A DNA stretch of 64,000 bases from Hydractinia symbiolongicarpus (GCF_029227915.1 NC_079879.1:17672001-17736000), one strand, 5' to 3'. Counted from the stretch's first letter, positions 10,418 through 21,800 are shown. The notes: a model not told the origin generated them from the sequence alone. A program made the numbers and translations.

Positions 10418-11570
10418 AACATTTACAGCTATAACCACAGGGCAAAGTACAAGTCTAACAGAGGTGAGTGGCCCCTCGGCGTACTCCATTGGAGCATTAG
10501 GACCTCTACGTGTCTACCGAATCACACATCCCCATAGCCTTCCCAGAGTTCACGAAATATCCCATCAAAGTCCCAACTAGCCTGCTGAACGACCCCGTGA
10601 GTGTAAATTGAGCTGGTAAAGCCCTTGATTACTGGAAAGTACAGGTGAATTTCGCCTGTCATTGTGCAACCACAGCTTTGGGAATCTCTGCCAAGCACCT
10701 AAAAGGCTCCGCACCCCTCATCAACAGCATCTTCAAGTTCCATGTCTACTACCATATGCGACGCATCCTAGCGAGGATGAAGGTATCCATGCCATACGAT
10801 GACGGTTTCTCACAGTACGAGAACCCCTACTGTACTTCTGGATATGCGCAAGTATGTCGTGAATATGGTGTTGACCCTAATGCTCTGTACAAGTTCAAAG
10901 TTCTCATGTCCTCACTCACAGATGGTAGATGGTGGCCACAAGTAGATGGCGACTGGGCCAAGTTTATTATGCCAACGAGCCAAGGTCTGACATCAGAAGG
11001 TCTGACGAAGCTTAGCGAGAGTATTCGCGTTTGCGTGATCTTGCTACTAGGGTCTCAAGCTGATGCCAAAGCATCCCTTATAGGCTCGGATGCGGACAAC
11101 TTCGCCGCGAGACAGATACTCCTGCAGAAACTTAAAGCCATGGTACAACGTGAAGAGAACGTAGGCCGAGACATTACCGAGTTTCAAAAGGTGCTCCAAT
11201 AAGCTAGGACTCCAGTAAACTTTACCGTAATGCACCATGTGTACATGTTACCATCCGATATGAACCTGCGCATTGGTAAAATCGTGGGGTACAACAACAA
11301 CATCTTGATCACCCCCGCGAGTGCGATGATCGGTATACGGCCAAACCTAAATAACAAGCCTGCTCCTGCGAAAAGAGAGGCCGTGTTTTCAAAAAGGCCC
11401 CTACCAAGCATCCCACTCCAATATCGAGACATCAAGCACCAGGGTCCGAAGTTGTGGAGCCTAAGGGAGCCCATACTATGGGCCCCCTCGAGAACCAGGA
11501 GGATACCAAGGCCACATTGATTACGGTAGGCGTAGGACTCATTCTGGCCTATATTTGGTTGAAAGTTTAG
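10415..11570 (+). pseudogene. Polinton structural protein with C-terminal membrane anchor
   Basis: The longest open part is 10645-11202 (185 aa). Reading the same frame upstream gives protein-like sequence to about 10520, interrupted by TGA at 10609-10611 where Trp is expected. Downstream, an in-frame stop after QKVLQ and a frameshift near 11450 separate MLPSDMNLRIGKIVGYNNN from a tail ending in ITVGVGLILAYIWLKV, a single membrane span, with stop at 11568-11570. The whole resembles a conserved Polinton protein that I recall only by its motifs (NFA-HCATTALGIS, RFHVYYH). It is probably virion-associated; the exact role is unknown. Confidence 0.6.
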
Positions 11571-11622
11571 TGCTCCACTGAGCCATGGGATATCTAGTAT
11601 GTTCATCAATATACTAGATCAT

Positions 11623-12853
11623 CTACGACTTCTTGCCACCCTTCCCAGCTCTTCCAACATAGGCCACGACAAAAGCCGCTACGGCAGCTAGGGCCATGTA
11701 CAGTGCTTGGCTGCAAATTCAACAACTCTAGCCGCAACTCTGAAAAAGAACGAGACCACGATGCCAATGATCCCAGGCAACGCGGCACCCGCCTTGGCAG
11801 TAGATACTTCAAGAACTTCCCGAGTCTTTCCAGCTGCCTTTGTAAAAAACCCTTCCCACTTGATGCACCTCCAGCTGCAGCAGCGCCTAATGCAGGACCT
11901 CCAGTAACGGCAAGAACTAACGTGGAAACAAGTAGACCAACAGCTGAGATTATGCTCGCTATAGTCAGGCCTTGTTCCTTGAAGAGAATCTTGAGCTTTT
12001 CTAGTAGAGATGTATCGTCCCCAGCAATCTTCAATAGGGTGTCTTTGATATGTTAAAGTTGGCTCTGGATCTTGGATGAAAGCACATGCTTTTCCTGTAC
12101 GGCTTTCTTCTGCTCCTTTAGCTTTTCTAGTTCTTTCTTATCCTTCTTAAGGTTGTCGCTCTCATTCTTTATCTGTTCATCGGTTAATTCGGGCTCGGCT
12201 TTTTTTCTCTCAAGCCTCTTCACCTTGGCTTCCGCTTTGATGATCTTATCATCGTATAAAATCATCTCACTCTTCAGCGTTTGAACCTCGAGGTTTAGCT
12301 CCCTTCTTTCGTCTTCATCGAGATAACTATCTTCGATCAGGCTCTCCGTGTCATCCAAGGTGTCATCGAGTAGCGGCAACATTTCGATATCGTCAGCCTT
12401 CTTACCTTTGCCGATAAAGTTCTTGATCCTCTGGTCCATCGCATTAAACTTGCTCGGGGCCTTAAACTTGCTCGGGGTAGTAGTGGTAAACCCCATATCG
12501 CGAATATATTGAGCCGTAAGGCCACTTCTTTTCAACGTGCTTAGTGCCAGGCACCCGGTCCCATCCTCCCTCGTAAGCCTTATATTGTTGAAAAAAAGCA
12601 CCCCCTTCTTATCACGTGTGAAGTAGCCCCTAATTTTATTTGTATTCCTCTTGGCTTCATCCGGCGGTCGAAGGCCCTGATTATTAATAAGATGTTGGTA
12701 AAAATCATCGACCATTGCTTCTAGTATACCTTGCGCGAACCCATCGAGCGCACTTCCCTGTTGTTGGAGTCCCGAAGTTGAAGCCCCTGGTGTTGCTGGA
12801 GGTAGTTGCTGTATTGATGGAAATGTACTAACAGCATCATCCACACCACTCAT
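11623..12853 (-). pseudogene. Polinton coiled-coil/membrane protein
   Basis: The first 266 residues (12853-12053) are open: a Pro/Gln-rich start, a globular middle (YFTRDKKGVLFFNNIRL) and a long charged coiled coil. After the stop at 12053 a shifted frame continues IAGDDTSLLEKLKILFKEQG and a hydrophobic span (IASIISAVGLLVSTLVLAVT). Two further shifts reach another hydrophobic stretch (ALAAVAAFVVAYVGRAG) ending at 11623. The combination of an IAGDDTSL…LF-EQG block with two or three spans is typical of a conserved Polinton protein of unknown function, probably membrane- or virion-associated. Confidence 0.6.
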
Positions 12854-12932
12854 ATCAGCATCTTTGAAGTCTCTTCATCTAATCCCGCATTATCATCCAT
12901 TTTTTCCACCTCTCATAACGCTACTAATAAAC

Positions 12933-14172
12933 ATGTACGGAACTGAGCTTGATCCATATGCAGAAACGAGGACTATGCTCTCCATAAAGAGGAAGAGGCA
13001 TAGTGTGAAAGTATCGCACACACCCAGCACAATCATCCAGAACCAGGACTTGTACGTGGACATTCCCAACATGGGCATGAATAATGTTATTTGCCCCAGC
13101 TCTCTCAAACTCCTCTTTGACCTTGAAATCACGGCGACCAACACGAAGCGCACGATCGTTAACAACATTGGTAAGGCCCTGGTGCAAGACCTTCGCATCA
13201 CGCTAAACAGCAGAGAAGTGCAGAACATTAGGGACCACAGCACCTTGGCAGTGTACAGGGACCTTTGGTTGCCCAAATTTGAGCGCGAAAACGACTTGGT
13301 ACTGGAGGGTATTGGCGAGTCGGATGGTGCAACTGGACAACTCCAAATGAAATCTACGGCAAAAACTGGAAATGATGAAGAGAAGGCCATCGCAAAGGCG
13401 TACGGCAACACATTTTGCATACTCCTTGGCAAAATGTTCGAGCTGACGACAGGCTACAGTTTGTGCTGCATTTCAGCCCCTATAGCGCCGTCATCAAAGA
13501 TGAAGGCACACCCACGTCAGGCTCTATGGTAGCTAAACCCACGGATACAACTTACAAAATTACCAATATTGCGCTGGAATTTGACAAGGTATACCACGAA
13601 GGCCTGGCTAGTGCTATGGTGTCGAGGTATTCAAGGCTATCGCTACCATACGGGCGTGTGCTCCGCAGCAAAGTAGTAAAGATGAAAAAGTCGGACACTA
13701 GTTACAATCTCCAGATTGATACACCGGCCAAGTCTTTAAAGGGCGTGCTGCTATTATTGTTTCAAGATCCCGCTACAGTCAAGCCATACTCTGGCGTAAA
13801 CGAGACGTTCTACAATCCCAAGATTGAGAGGATCGCGATCACTGTGGAAGGTGAACCGAACAAACTATACAGTCACACCATGCTACCCAAGGACCATTTC
13901 AAGAAAGCTGCGAGGCTGTCGAAGGTGCGCACTCTACAGTGACAATAGGCCAGTTCTTCAACGAGCGATGTGCGCTCTTCATAGACTTTAGAGTATCCAT
14001 CGATAACAAGCTGCATGGTTCGGGTAGACCCCTGCAAAGGCTTAGTGATTGCATTACGCTGCACATGACGAAAGAGGCCGACGGAACCGGTGATATTACA
14101 TATTATGTATATCTCCTGCAAGACGCGCAACTGAATATTTTGGATGGCAGATTAGAGAATGTAATGTACTAG
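12933..14172 (+). pseudogene. Probable major capsid protein (double jelly-roll), two frameshifts
   Basis: Three consecutive plus-strand frames (12933-13440, 13430-13942, 13939-14172) join into about 410 residues. Segments such as NNIGKALVQDLRITLNS, RYSRLSLPYGRVLRSK, NPKIERIAITVEGEPN and DNKLHGSGRPLQRLSD match the conserved capsid-like protein of Polintons as I know it, which is predicted to have the double jelly-roll fold of adenovirus hexon-type proteins. It would form the shell of a putative virion. Frameshifts near 13440 and 13935 prevent a full product. The fold assignment is family knowledge; no structure can be computed here. Confidence 0.7.
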
Positions 14173-14178
14173 ATAAAC

Positions 14179-14576
14179 ATGGCAACTATCGGCGTTCTAG
14201 TGGCTGGGGCGGCTATAGACGCCCTAGCATTCTCGGGGAGTAACTATCTGTTCAGTAAACTATCTGACCACGGTGAGGAAGAGAGGAAGCGGCACGATAA
14301 AGCTCTTGAGCAACTGCGAGCTGCTCAAACGGAGTGGATACGAAAAAGGCATGCAAAGATAAATTGGTTTGCCGAGCAACGTAAGCTCAAGCGTCAAGCA
14401 GGTGAAGCCTTCGCGAATTGGATGACGACATGTATAAATTTTATATCGCCTCGAGCGATAAGGCCCCGAAACTATCCGACTACTATACACCTTCCAAGCA
14501 ACAACAGGACGGCGAGCTGACGTTCATAGTTGGATCACTGGCTGTTCTGGGTTTCACGGCTTACAAATATATGTAA
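14179..14576 (+). pseudogene. Small Polinton membrane protein with coiled coil
   Basis: Starts 6 bp after the capsid gene with a hydrophobic, Ala/Gly-rich segment (VLVAGAAIDALAFSGSNYLF) followed by a charged helix (residues 30-75). One frameshift near 14420 moves the reading into PKLSDYYTPSKQQQDGE and then FIVGSLAVLGFTAYKYM, a C-terminal span, with stop at 14574-14576. The uncorrected frame ends at 14520. The two hydrophobic ends and the coil suggest a virion or membrane-remodelling protein; it recurs next to the capsid gene in other Polintons as far as I recall. Confidence 0.55.
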
Positions 14577-14630
14577 GAACGTTTTTTTGACATGTATAAT
14601 AAAGACATGTCAACAACAGGACGGCGAGCT
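14499..14630 (+). repeat. 20-bp direct repeat, 112 bp apart
   Basis: CAACAACAGGACGGCGAGCT occurs exactly at 14499-14518 (inside the membrane-protein gene) and again at 14611-14630. The second copy sits where the N-terminal part of the integrase would be expected. It looks like the scar of a rearrangement that removed the integrase start. Confidence 0.8.
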
Positions 14631-14663
14631 CATTTGCTGACTCGTCAACTCCTGTGGCTTTGA

Positions 14664-15436
14664 CATATTCGAGGCCCCAAGCGTATAGAATACCCTCATT
14701 TCACCATCACGAAGCCCAATGAAATGCACCAGTTTGACCTCTTTTACATGCCGCATGACAAGTTATATGGAAGCACCTACAAATATATCCTCACGGGTAT
14801 CGACGTAGCCTCGCGCTACTAGGTAGCTAGACCCTTGAGAACGAAGAAAGCCATCGAAGTCGCTGACATAATCAGGGATATTTACAAAGCAGGACCTTTA
14901 CGACACCCGAAGACATTCCAGTGTGACAACGGTAGTGAGTTCAAGTCTGACGTTACGAAGCTGCTAGAGGCCAAAGGCGGCGAATTAAAACGTGCAACTA
15001 CCAAGTACCACCATTCTTTCACGGCCTTTGTCGAAAGCTACAACAAGGTGCTCGCGCAGAGACTGTTCAAGCACCAAGTTGCGCAAGAGTTGGTCACTGA
15101 TGAACAAAGTACCACTTGGGTCAAACACTTATACACTATCGTCAAGGGGTTGAACAATAGCAAGACTGCTATGATCGGCATGAAACCTTCGAAGGCTAAG
15201 CCGAGGATGGTCTCTACCTCTATCTGCTGCAACCCGGAGAAGAGCACGGTGATGCTAAAAGACGCGCGAAACACGCTTGGTGGAGCAAGAAAACGTATAG
15301 ACTGGACCGTATCGTGACTGGTACCCGACTGTTATATTATTTGATGGATGGGCCTGACCGAAGCTTTGTGGTGGAGGAGCTCGTGCTAGTACCCGAGGGT
15401 GTTGAAGTACCTCCAGAGCATGTGAAAGAGTGGTAA
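14664..15436 (+). pseudogene. INT: Polinton retroviral-like integrase, N-terminus lost
   Basis: The readable frame starts at 14664 after a stop. It has the D,D,E triad in MHQFDLFYMP, FQCDNGSEF and FVESYNKVLA. TAG at 14820-14822 replaces a residue in 'ASRY-VARPL'. After residue IGMKPSKAK a frameshift near 15205 is needed to reach the C-terminal domain (TYRLDRIV, LLYYLMDGPDRSFVVEELVL), which ends at TAA 15434-15436. This C-terminal block is the barrel usually seen in Polinton integrases. The N-terminal HHCC finger is absent. The enzyme would insert the element and make the 6-bp duplication. Confidence 0.88.
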
Positions 15437-15506
15437 ATGTCTTGTTTTTTGTAGCTCATAAGAGCTCCAAAATTGTCAGGAATGTTTGATCACTCTATTA
15501 GATCAA

Positions 15507-16019
15507 TCATATTACATAGTCCAAAGGATGCAAGGTGTAGAAAGGATACCAGTAGACGATACCTTTGATGACATTGGGCTCGATATCAAGCTCGATAATG
15601 TCAACTAGCGCTCTATCCTCTATAGGGAATTTGAGTATTCCGCTAAATTTCTCCAAGTCAGCCAGGTCTAAGAGCCTAAAGTCCTTATCTTTGATGACAT
15701 TGCAGCAGAACATGCCCCACTTGTTCTGCTTATTGCAGACGATATGAAGACCCAGCTCCTCAATATAATCTTCAAGATCCTCCTCCTCCTCACAGGGAAT
15801 TGTTGCCCACGGCTTTTCAACCGATACTACTCTGTCTAAAAGCTCGTCATCATCCGGATATACAAACCCTTCGTAGTATGGCCCATTTCTCAATCTAAAA
15901 TTCTCCAGACAAGTGGGGCAATAACCGGTAGTAGATCCTGCCTTGATGCAGCATCTCAGCACGGGTACTTGAATATCGTAAAAGTTTCCAAGTTGCAGGC
16001 TCTGTACATAGGCTTTCAT
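15507..16019 (-). CDS. Unknown 170-aa Polinton protein, intact
   Basis: One of the few undamaged frames in the element. It has a CC…CPTC cluster in the first 40 residues (possible zinc site), an acidic stretch (PCEEEEDLEDYIEELG), and a hydrophobic, Tyr/Trp-rich C-terminus (GIVYWYPFYTLHPLDYVI). It lies convergent to the integrase with a 70-bp gap. I do not recognise the family; a regulatory or virion role cannot be separated from sequence alone. Confidence 0.55.
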   Translation of the reverse strand: MKAYVQSLQLGNFYDIQVPVLRCCIKAGSTTGYCPTCLENFRLRNGPYYEGFVYPDDDELLDRVVSVEKPWATIPCEEEEDLEDYIEELGLHIVCNKQNKWGMFCCNVIKDKDFRLLDLADLEKFSGILKFPIEDRALVDIIELDIEPNVIKGIVYWYPFYTLHPLDYVI

Positions 16020-16124
16020 TTTTTTTTCTTTTTGATGTTTAACTATCTTTTAACATCATCTGAAGTGTTCAAGCAGCATTATCATGCGTGTTTTTGTGGC
16101 TCGATAGAGCAACAAAACTGTGAC

Positions 16125-16666
16125 TTAATCTTCAAACGATGGGACACCTAGATCGTACAAGTTGTCTCGACATAGGTCGACAAGCTTGAAGTGGTCATAT
16201 CTCCGTTTCACATGCCCTTCTTCCTCCAGTTTGTATAAGGTGTACATGCGGTTAGGATTGCAATAATGACAATCTCCTCGGAGTTTGGGAACGCCTTCTT
16301 GAACCATGCCCGTTTGGAAAGAATATCACATCTTTTAACGCTTGCACGGTAGTATAGGAATTGATGGCACACGTCATCCTCCCGCGTAGTGTGTTTGCGA
16401 TAAATTAAGGTGACGTGGTCCTGGCTTGGACCTTGCGAGTGTGGCGCGAAACCCCAAAGCGCTTCAATTTCCCGGGAATGTTCATTGAGAGTTTCATCCA
16501 GGGCTTTGAGATCTTTGTTCATGTAGTCAACAGTTTCCTGTCTTTTTATCAACACATACTCAAGAGTCGCAATTCGCTGTTTCCTCTTCCCGAGCTCCTT
16601 TAGTAGTGGTAGGGTATGAACATTCTCCACAAATGCCTTTCTTAATTCTGCTGCTGTATTAGACAT
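16125..16666 (-). pseudogene. Coiled-coil protein with Cys/His tail, one frameshift
   Basis: The first 100 residues form a charged helix (LGKRKQRIATLEYVLIKRQE…), followed by a compact segment (HVTLIYRKHTTREDD). Near 16290 a frameshift is required to continue from WFKKAFP into KLRGDCHYCNPNRMYTLYKL and to the stop at 16125; unshifted, the frame runs out at 16208. The CHYC motif suggests metal binding. No family recognised. It sits directly downstream of the ATPase fragment and may be co-transcribed with it. Confidence 0.5.
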
Positions 16667-16700
16667 TTATTTATTGAACTCGAGAATCTTACTGCTACTG

Positions 16701-17220
16701 CTAACGCAAAATGCTCCAACTCCTGGGGTGCTCCAACCTCACGTATAAACAAGAGTGCTCGGACTTGCTCAGTTGAGTCTTGATCCCCTCCCAGTCATCT
16801 ATTTGATTCGTCTCCTCATCGATCATCCTCATGTCCGAACGTTCCGAAGAGTACCACAGGAACAACTGCTTCTTCTGCCTTCTCAGGTTCTTTGGCAAGG
16901 CTGTGTATGACTGCGTTAACAGCCATAGGCTATGACGTTTATGCCGACCACTGATGGCCAGCTCGAACAGAGGTTGTCGACGCTTATCCAGGCTTTCGTC
17001 AAGAATCATGTCATCGAAGATGAACAAGCTCTCTTCACCCGCTAGCAGCTTCGATAATTGCTCGATCCAATAGAAAAGTTGATCCCCCGGATCTATAAGG
17101 AACACGTAGTCATCTTCCCACAGCGAGGATCTCTCCAAGTAAGTGCTATTCCAGCGGAGAGTGGGGTAGAGGATCACGATATTGTGAAAATGGTGCTTGT
17201 AGTCCCTCTCCAGTAGACCC
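16701..17220 (-). pseudogene. ATP: Packaging ATPase (A32/FtsK-HerA type), Walker A lost
   Basis: The open frame 17177-16701 begins NIVILYPTLRWNSTY-like and carries the Walker B block SLFIFDDMILDESLDKRR, then ELAISGRHKRHSLWLLTQSY with the sensor Q and PKNLRRQ. This is the signature of the Polinton/NCLDV A32-like genome-packaging ATPase. Upstream (17180-17330) protein-like sequence continues only briefly, and no GxxGxGK[ST] is readable in any minus frame, so the P-loop has been lost or scrambled. Confidence 0.85.
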
Positions 17221-17363
17221 CGTGAAGATCGCAGTATGCGATATGTATGAGAACCTCGTAGGGCGCTTACTTAGGTTTTGGAACAATAGATGCAGGGATC
17301 CAGCCTTTTGCTACCGCCATCTCTCTTGAACTCTATCTGCTGTAAAGTAGACTACAATCTTCA

Positions 17364-17665
17364 TCAGGCATTAGTATCCATCTTGGTGCTGGGGCTCGAG
17401 ATCCCGAGGAATTTCTTCCCAGCCATGGCATAGGCAAATGTAAAGCCTAGATCGACCACTGTCTTGTATATCATATCTCCAAAACACAGACGTGAAGCGG
17501 AAAGCGCGCCGCTGGATGTGGCAGGATTTTGGGACCATGTACAGCATAATCTCCCGCCATGCTACACCAATCCGTGTATCTTATGGAGCCAAAGCCGGCT
17601 ATAGCACGAAATTTTTCATAAAGTTCACGATTGTCCAGTCTTATCTTTTGTAGAATATTCCCCAT
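17364..17665 (-). pseudogene. Small protein with MGN start, frameshifted
   Basis: Starts MGNILQKIRLDNRELYEKF; MGNxxx is the classic context for N-myristoylation. The first 60 residues read through to …HGPKILPHPAARFPL, then a frameshift near 17490 leads to GDMIYKTVVDLGFTFAYAMAG and a stop at 17364. The second part is hydrophobic. Family unknown. A lipidated, membrane-associated virion component is a possibility that the sequence does not prove. Confidence 0.45.
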
Positions 17666-17694
17666 CTTTGTCTTGATCTACATCGGCTCTCTCC

Positions 17695-18243
17695 TCAACT
17701 ACCTTGGACACGGTGAGCTGGCAGTGATTTAATGTATGAGCAGCTACTAGAAGAGGCGTTAAAAAATTTACCAAAAGCAGAGTAGACGAGGAGGCCCAAG
17801 TCGGCCATGCTGTCTTTGATTATGTGGTCATCCTCTATATCTCTACAAAGTCCCTCTGCATCGTCGATTGCAACAACACCCCCTACAACTTTGGTGTACA
17901 TGCTGATGGCTTGTGATGATAGGGCTTTTGCAGTCTTTTCACTTTTCTCTTGGAGTTCACGTTAAAGGAACTCACCATGAACCTTATCGATGGCTTCGGG
18001 TGAGGCTTTTTCAAAGGAGGTCTCGGTACATTTTTTCAGCAGCAAGTGCTTTCGACCTTTGCGTATGGCATCTTTCAGTGCTTGGCGTTTGTCAATTCGT
18101 TGACACTCTTGTGGGATTGGTGTGTCAGTTTCATCAAAAATTTCGGCAATATCTGCAACCATATTTATTAGACGGCGATAACGCAAGAAGCAGATCGCGA
18201 TCAAGATATACGGCAGTAGTACGGTGACACAAAAGCATAGCAT
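17695..18243 (-). pseudogene. Membrane-anchored protein with one nonsense codon
   Basis: A single frame of 182 sense codons is broken only by TAA at 17962-17964. Residues 2-21 form an N-terminal membrane span (FCVTVLLPYILIAICFL). The rest is soluble and partly helical, with an acidic block DIEDDHIIKDSM and a hydrophobic LGLLVYSAFGKFF. Because the frame is otherwise clean on both sides of the stop, the stop is a point mutation. No family recognised; type and position suggest a virion membrane protein. Confidence 0.5.
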
Positions 18244-18286
18244 TTTGTCTTGTGTACTGGATCAAGTACACAAAACTGCATTCTAA

Positions 18287-18790
18287 CTAGGCTATATATC
18301 GATGGCCCTTCTTTTGATTATCTTCGATCCACATCGGCTGCATGTTTTTCTAGTGAAGCCTCTCGAGTTGCACTTCTTCGCTGGGGTATTCTCCGTTCTC
18401 TCTATACTTGAGTGGTACCTTGTGATCGAATTGCCACTGGCCCCGGTTATTCCAGCTCATCCCGTCTCTGAATTGGGCCTGGATATGTCCAATGAATGTG
18501 CAGATACCTCACCCAAGGTACTCTGTGGAGGCTATCTCCGTGTCACACTTTAGAGCATCACAAATCCTGGATAGAATAAGACCATGCTGATAAGCAGCGA
18601 AACCGCATATGGGACATTGTCTTGGTAGTTTTTCATGGTGGCATCAGTTGCGCTCCTGCCACGCCTTGAGGGTATCGAGGCAGTTGATGCACTGTTTATT
18701 TCGTTGGCCTTTGTTTTGCCCTTTGCGTTGGATTTTGAAGTTGTGTAGTGGTTGGTTTCGCTTACAGTTAGTACATTTTTTGGAATCCAT
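18287..18790 (-). pseudogene. HNH endonuclease with N-terminal zinc ribbon
   Basis: One continuous 167-codon frame from ATG 18790 is interrupted by three stops, TGA at 18644-18646, TGA at 18509-18511 and TAG at 18350-18352, but has no frameshift. It opens with CxxC motifs (KKCTNCKRNQPL, KQCINC), has a CPICG pair, and then GHIQAQFRDGMSWNNRGQ and WQFDHKVPLKY, the His/Asp core of an HNH nuclease as found in phage and giant-virus homing-type enzymes. A DNA nickase or homing role is inferred. Stop-only decay differs from neighbouring genes. Confidence 0.75.
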
Positions 18791-18891
18791 TTCTTGTTAC
18801 TTTTTGTGAGGCAATGTTTTGACAAAACACTGGACAACTCACCACTATTCTTAGGTCAGCGGAGAGGTGTATGTACCCCCATCCTCATGTA

Positions 18892-21800
18892 CTACTCTTT
18901 GTCATAAAAAGCCGATAGTCCCAGCTTGTTTTTGCTGGTACGTTGCCATGCCTTGGTGACGTACCCTAAAACCTACAATTCCAAACGGTAATGACCTCTC
19001 GCGGGCGTCGTAATCTGATCCACTTGAACGATCCGCTTGTCATCTGCTCGATTGAGTGCCAGCTTGGTCCCGTCCTGCGTAAAGATCTTATGGCCTTTGT
19101 AGGCGATACATACCCAGGTTTTGTAGATGTTAGCACCTTCCTCAAGACAGCGCTGGTAGTCGTCAAAGGTTATGGATTTGGCCGTGACGCACTTCTTTAC
19201 ACCCTTACCCTTGCGATCACCGCCCTCTCTAGTTAGACTCTCGTAAGCATATGCCTTCCATCTCAGGGTGATGAACTTTGTCATGACCTTCCCACTTAGC
19301 TCATTCTTCATCAAGCCCACAACCTTCTTGTTCTTACCGATGGGGAGAGGTCTTTCATCGTCCTTACTGTAGGCACTCGTCACGGTAAAAGTCCTCAGTC
19401 TTAATGTGATAGACGAAAGAGTCTGTGTCCATATAGCACAAGCGCAGCCTGGTGTCGTACATGGGCTGCATATAGTCGTAGTGGAACTCGTACATAACAG
19501 TCTTTGACAGATCAAGTAGCCTGGCCAATGTACACTGGCCTGTTCATCTTGATACCCATCCTGCCTATTTCCACACCCATGAGGTTCTCTCTGAAGTAGT
19601 TGCCGCCTCTGAAGTTTGGTTGCATGACGAACTTTGTGTCACGGCCTCGTTCGTGGATAGCTTGAAGATCCGGTGATTGCGGATGTTCTCCATAGTCTTA
19701 CCAAAGACCGAGAGGTTCATGAGTTTGTAAAAGTCCTTCTCGAAGTCGTTCTTGGCGGCAGTTCTCAGCCTCGTGTTATGGTCGATATAGTCACAAAGGC
19801 AGGGTTTCTGGTTAAACTGGATGACTCTATGCACTTTCTTGAGCTCGAGCCCGTGCTTTAGAGCTTGGTGAAGAGCCCCGATGTGTACCACGTACTTCCG
19901 CTTATGTTCGAGATTCAGGATGAGCTTTTCGACCCTGTGAATCATCTTGCGCTCTGCCAGGAAGGGGAGCTCGTTGTGCTTGTCGTGCAAGCCTTCGGGG
20001 TAGTTTATGTCAACTTCCAAGAGATAGCCTTGTTTGTTGGTAGCCACGAGTTTGGCGATTTTGCTCCTGGTGAAGGCCTCAACGTTCGACACCCATTTAA
20101 ACCCATCAGTGCGTAGATCCTTCCGCATGGCCCAACCATAGAGGTTGTTGGTGTCGAGGTACTGGAAGTAGGAGCACTCTTCCTCGGGATTATACTGCTC
20201 CCACATATAGTAGCAGAACGTCTGTGGTCAGATACGTGTCGTGATAGTCGCCCATGGTGACCTCCGCACCCTCTGGAGTGATGCGTTTCCATACTTTTTG
20301 AGCGTGCTCGTAGTCTTCCTCGCTGATCGCACGCATGCTGAGTTTGCTGTAAAAAGCCTCTTTGGGAGGTAGCTGAGTTTCCTTGAATCGCTGCCACCCA
20401 TCCATGTATTCGTATGGGTATACGCCCTTGCGAAGCATAAACCTGAAAACATCATCCTTATCTATGAATTTGAAAATGACGGGTACGTTTAACTTTACCT
20501 GTTCCTTATCTAGCTGCTTCGTTGTATTCGATTGACACCCCTCGCAATGGAAGCTCGCTATGTATTTGGTATCGATACCCCGAAATTCCAGACATGTCAG
20601 CACATATTGTACATTTCATACCTGTTGGGTTGACGCCGATGAGGTTGCTGGCTAGCTTTTCAAGGCTTGAAGACATGAAGCGACAAGAGTCGATGAAGCG
20701 CATCTCTACCTGCTTTTCAAAATCGTCGATGTGTACCTTGATTTTAACATTGAAGGATATGTATTTTTCCGTGTTTTCGGCGATACAACCAATGTCCTGG
20801 GCGTCGTACTTTTCCCCTAGTTCTCGGATGAAAAATTGGGCGTCGTACCCTGAAAGATTGTGGAAGATCACGGGTACGTGGCTAGGGATTCTAAATTTGA
20901 TATTACAGGTGTTGTGCGCGGCACCTCTACAGAGCCCCGTGTAATGGCAATGGTCCCTCACTTTGCGGTTCTTCTGGTCATTGTCAAAGGGTTTCATGCA
21001 GATGTGACAAGTCGTGGCAGTGTCGTGCTCCCTCTTTTGCAACTCCGTTAGCAGTACCATGTCCTGCCGAGGGAAGGTAGAGTATAGTCGCTTTACCTCA
21101 TCCTCTAGGTGGTCGACGAATGTGGTTACGAACTTCTTACCGCGGTAGACTGTCAGTGGGTCCGTCACTGACCCGTATGCGAAGGTACTGTACGTAAACC
21201 AGCCACATGGCACGTGCTCGTTCTGCTTCTTCGTCTTGGTCTCGCTCGCATCTTTTACGGGACTATCAGACTCTCAAAGTCGGAGTAGATTGCAAATGGT
21301 ACCTTGAACTGCTGTTGACCATCCGAGTAGTATATGCAATTATCCTTCTCACTCGGCATGGATATTTTGACCGCCTCGTTGTTGGCGTAATAGTCATAGT
21401 GTTTATTGCGCGAGATAACTGTGGGGAAAGCGTGCAAGCAGTTCATGCAAAAGTGAATTTTTGACGTATTCTTTGAGATCTCCCTGCCCAGCAGTCGCGA
21501 GAGACTTTTGACTGCTGTATAGTGGGTCTTTTTATCATCCGTGAGGCGGAGCAGGTTCGCCTGCTTGTCGCGCGAGATGTTGTTATCGGAGCAACGTAAT
21601 ATGTTGATCGTCTTTGCCGTCACGTACAAGACGTTCACCTCGATCTCGGGGTTGTTCAACTCAAACTTGGTGATGTCCTTGACGCTCGTGGGGAACTCGA
21701 TGCCCTGCCAGTTATAGCACTCCGCGTATGGTCTTAGCTTGGTTACGCGTTCTGGATGATCACCGATATCCTTGTGATGTAGGGCGGCGATTATGCTCCA

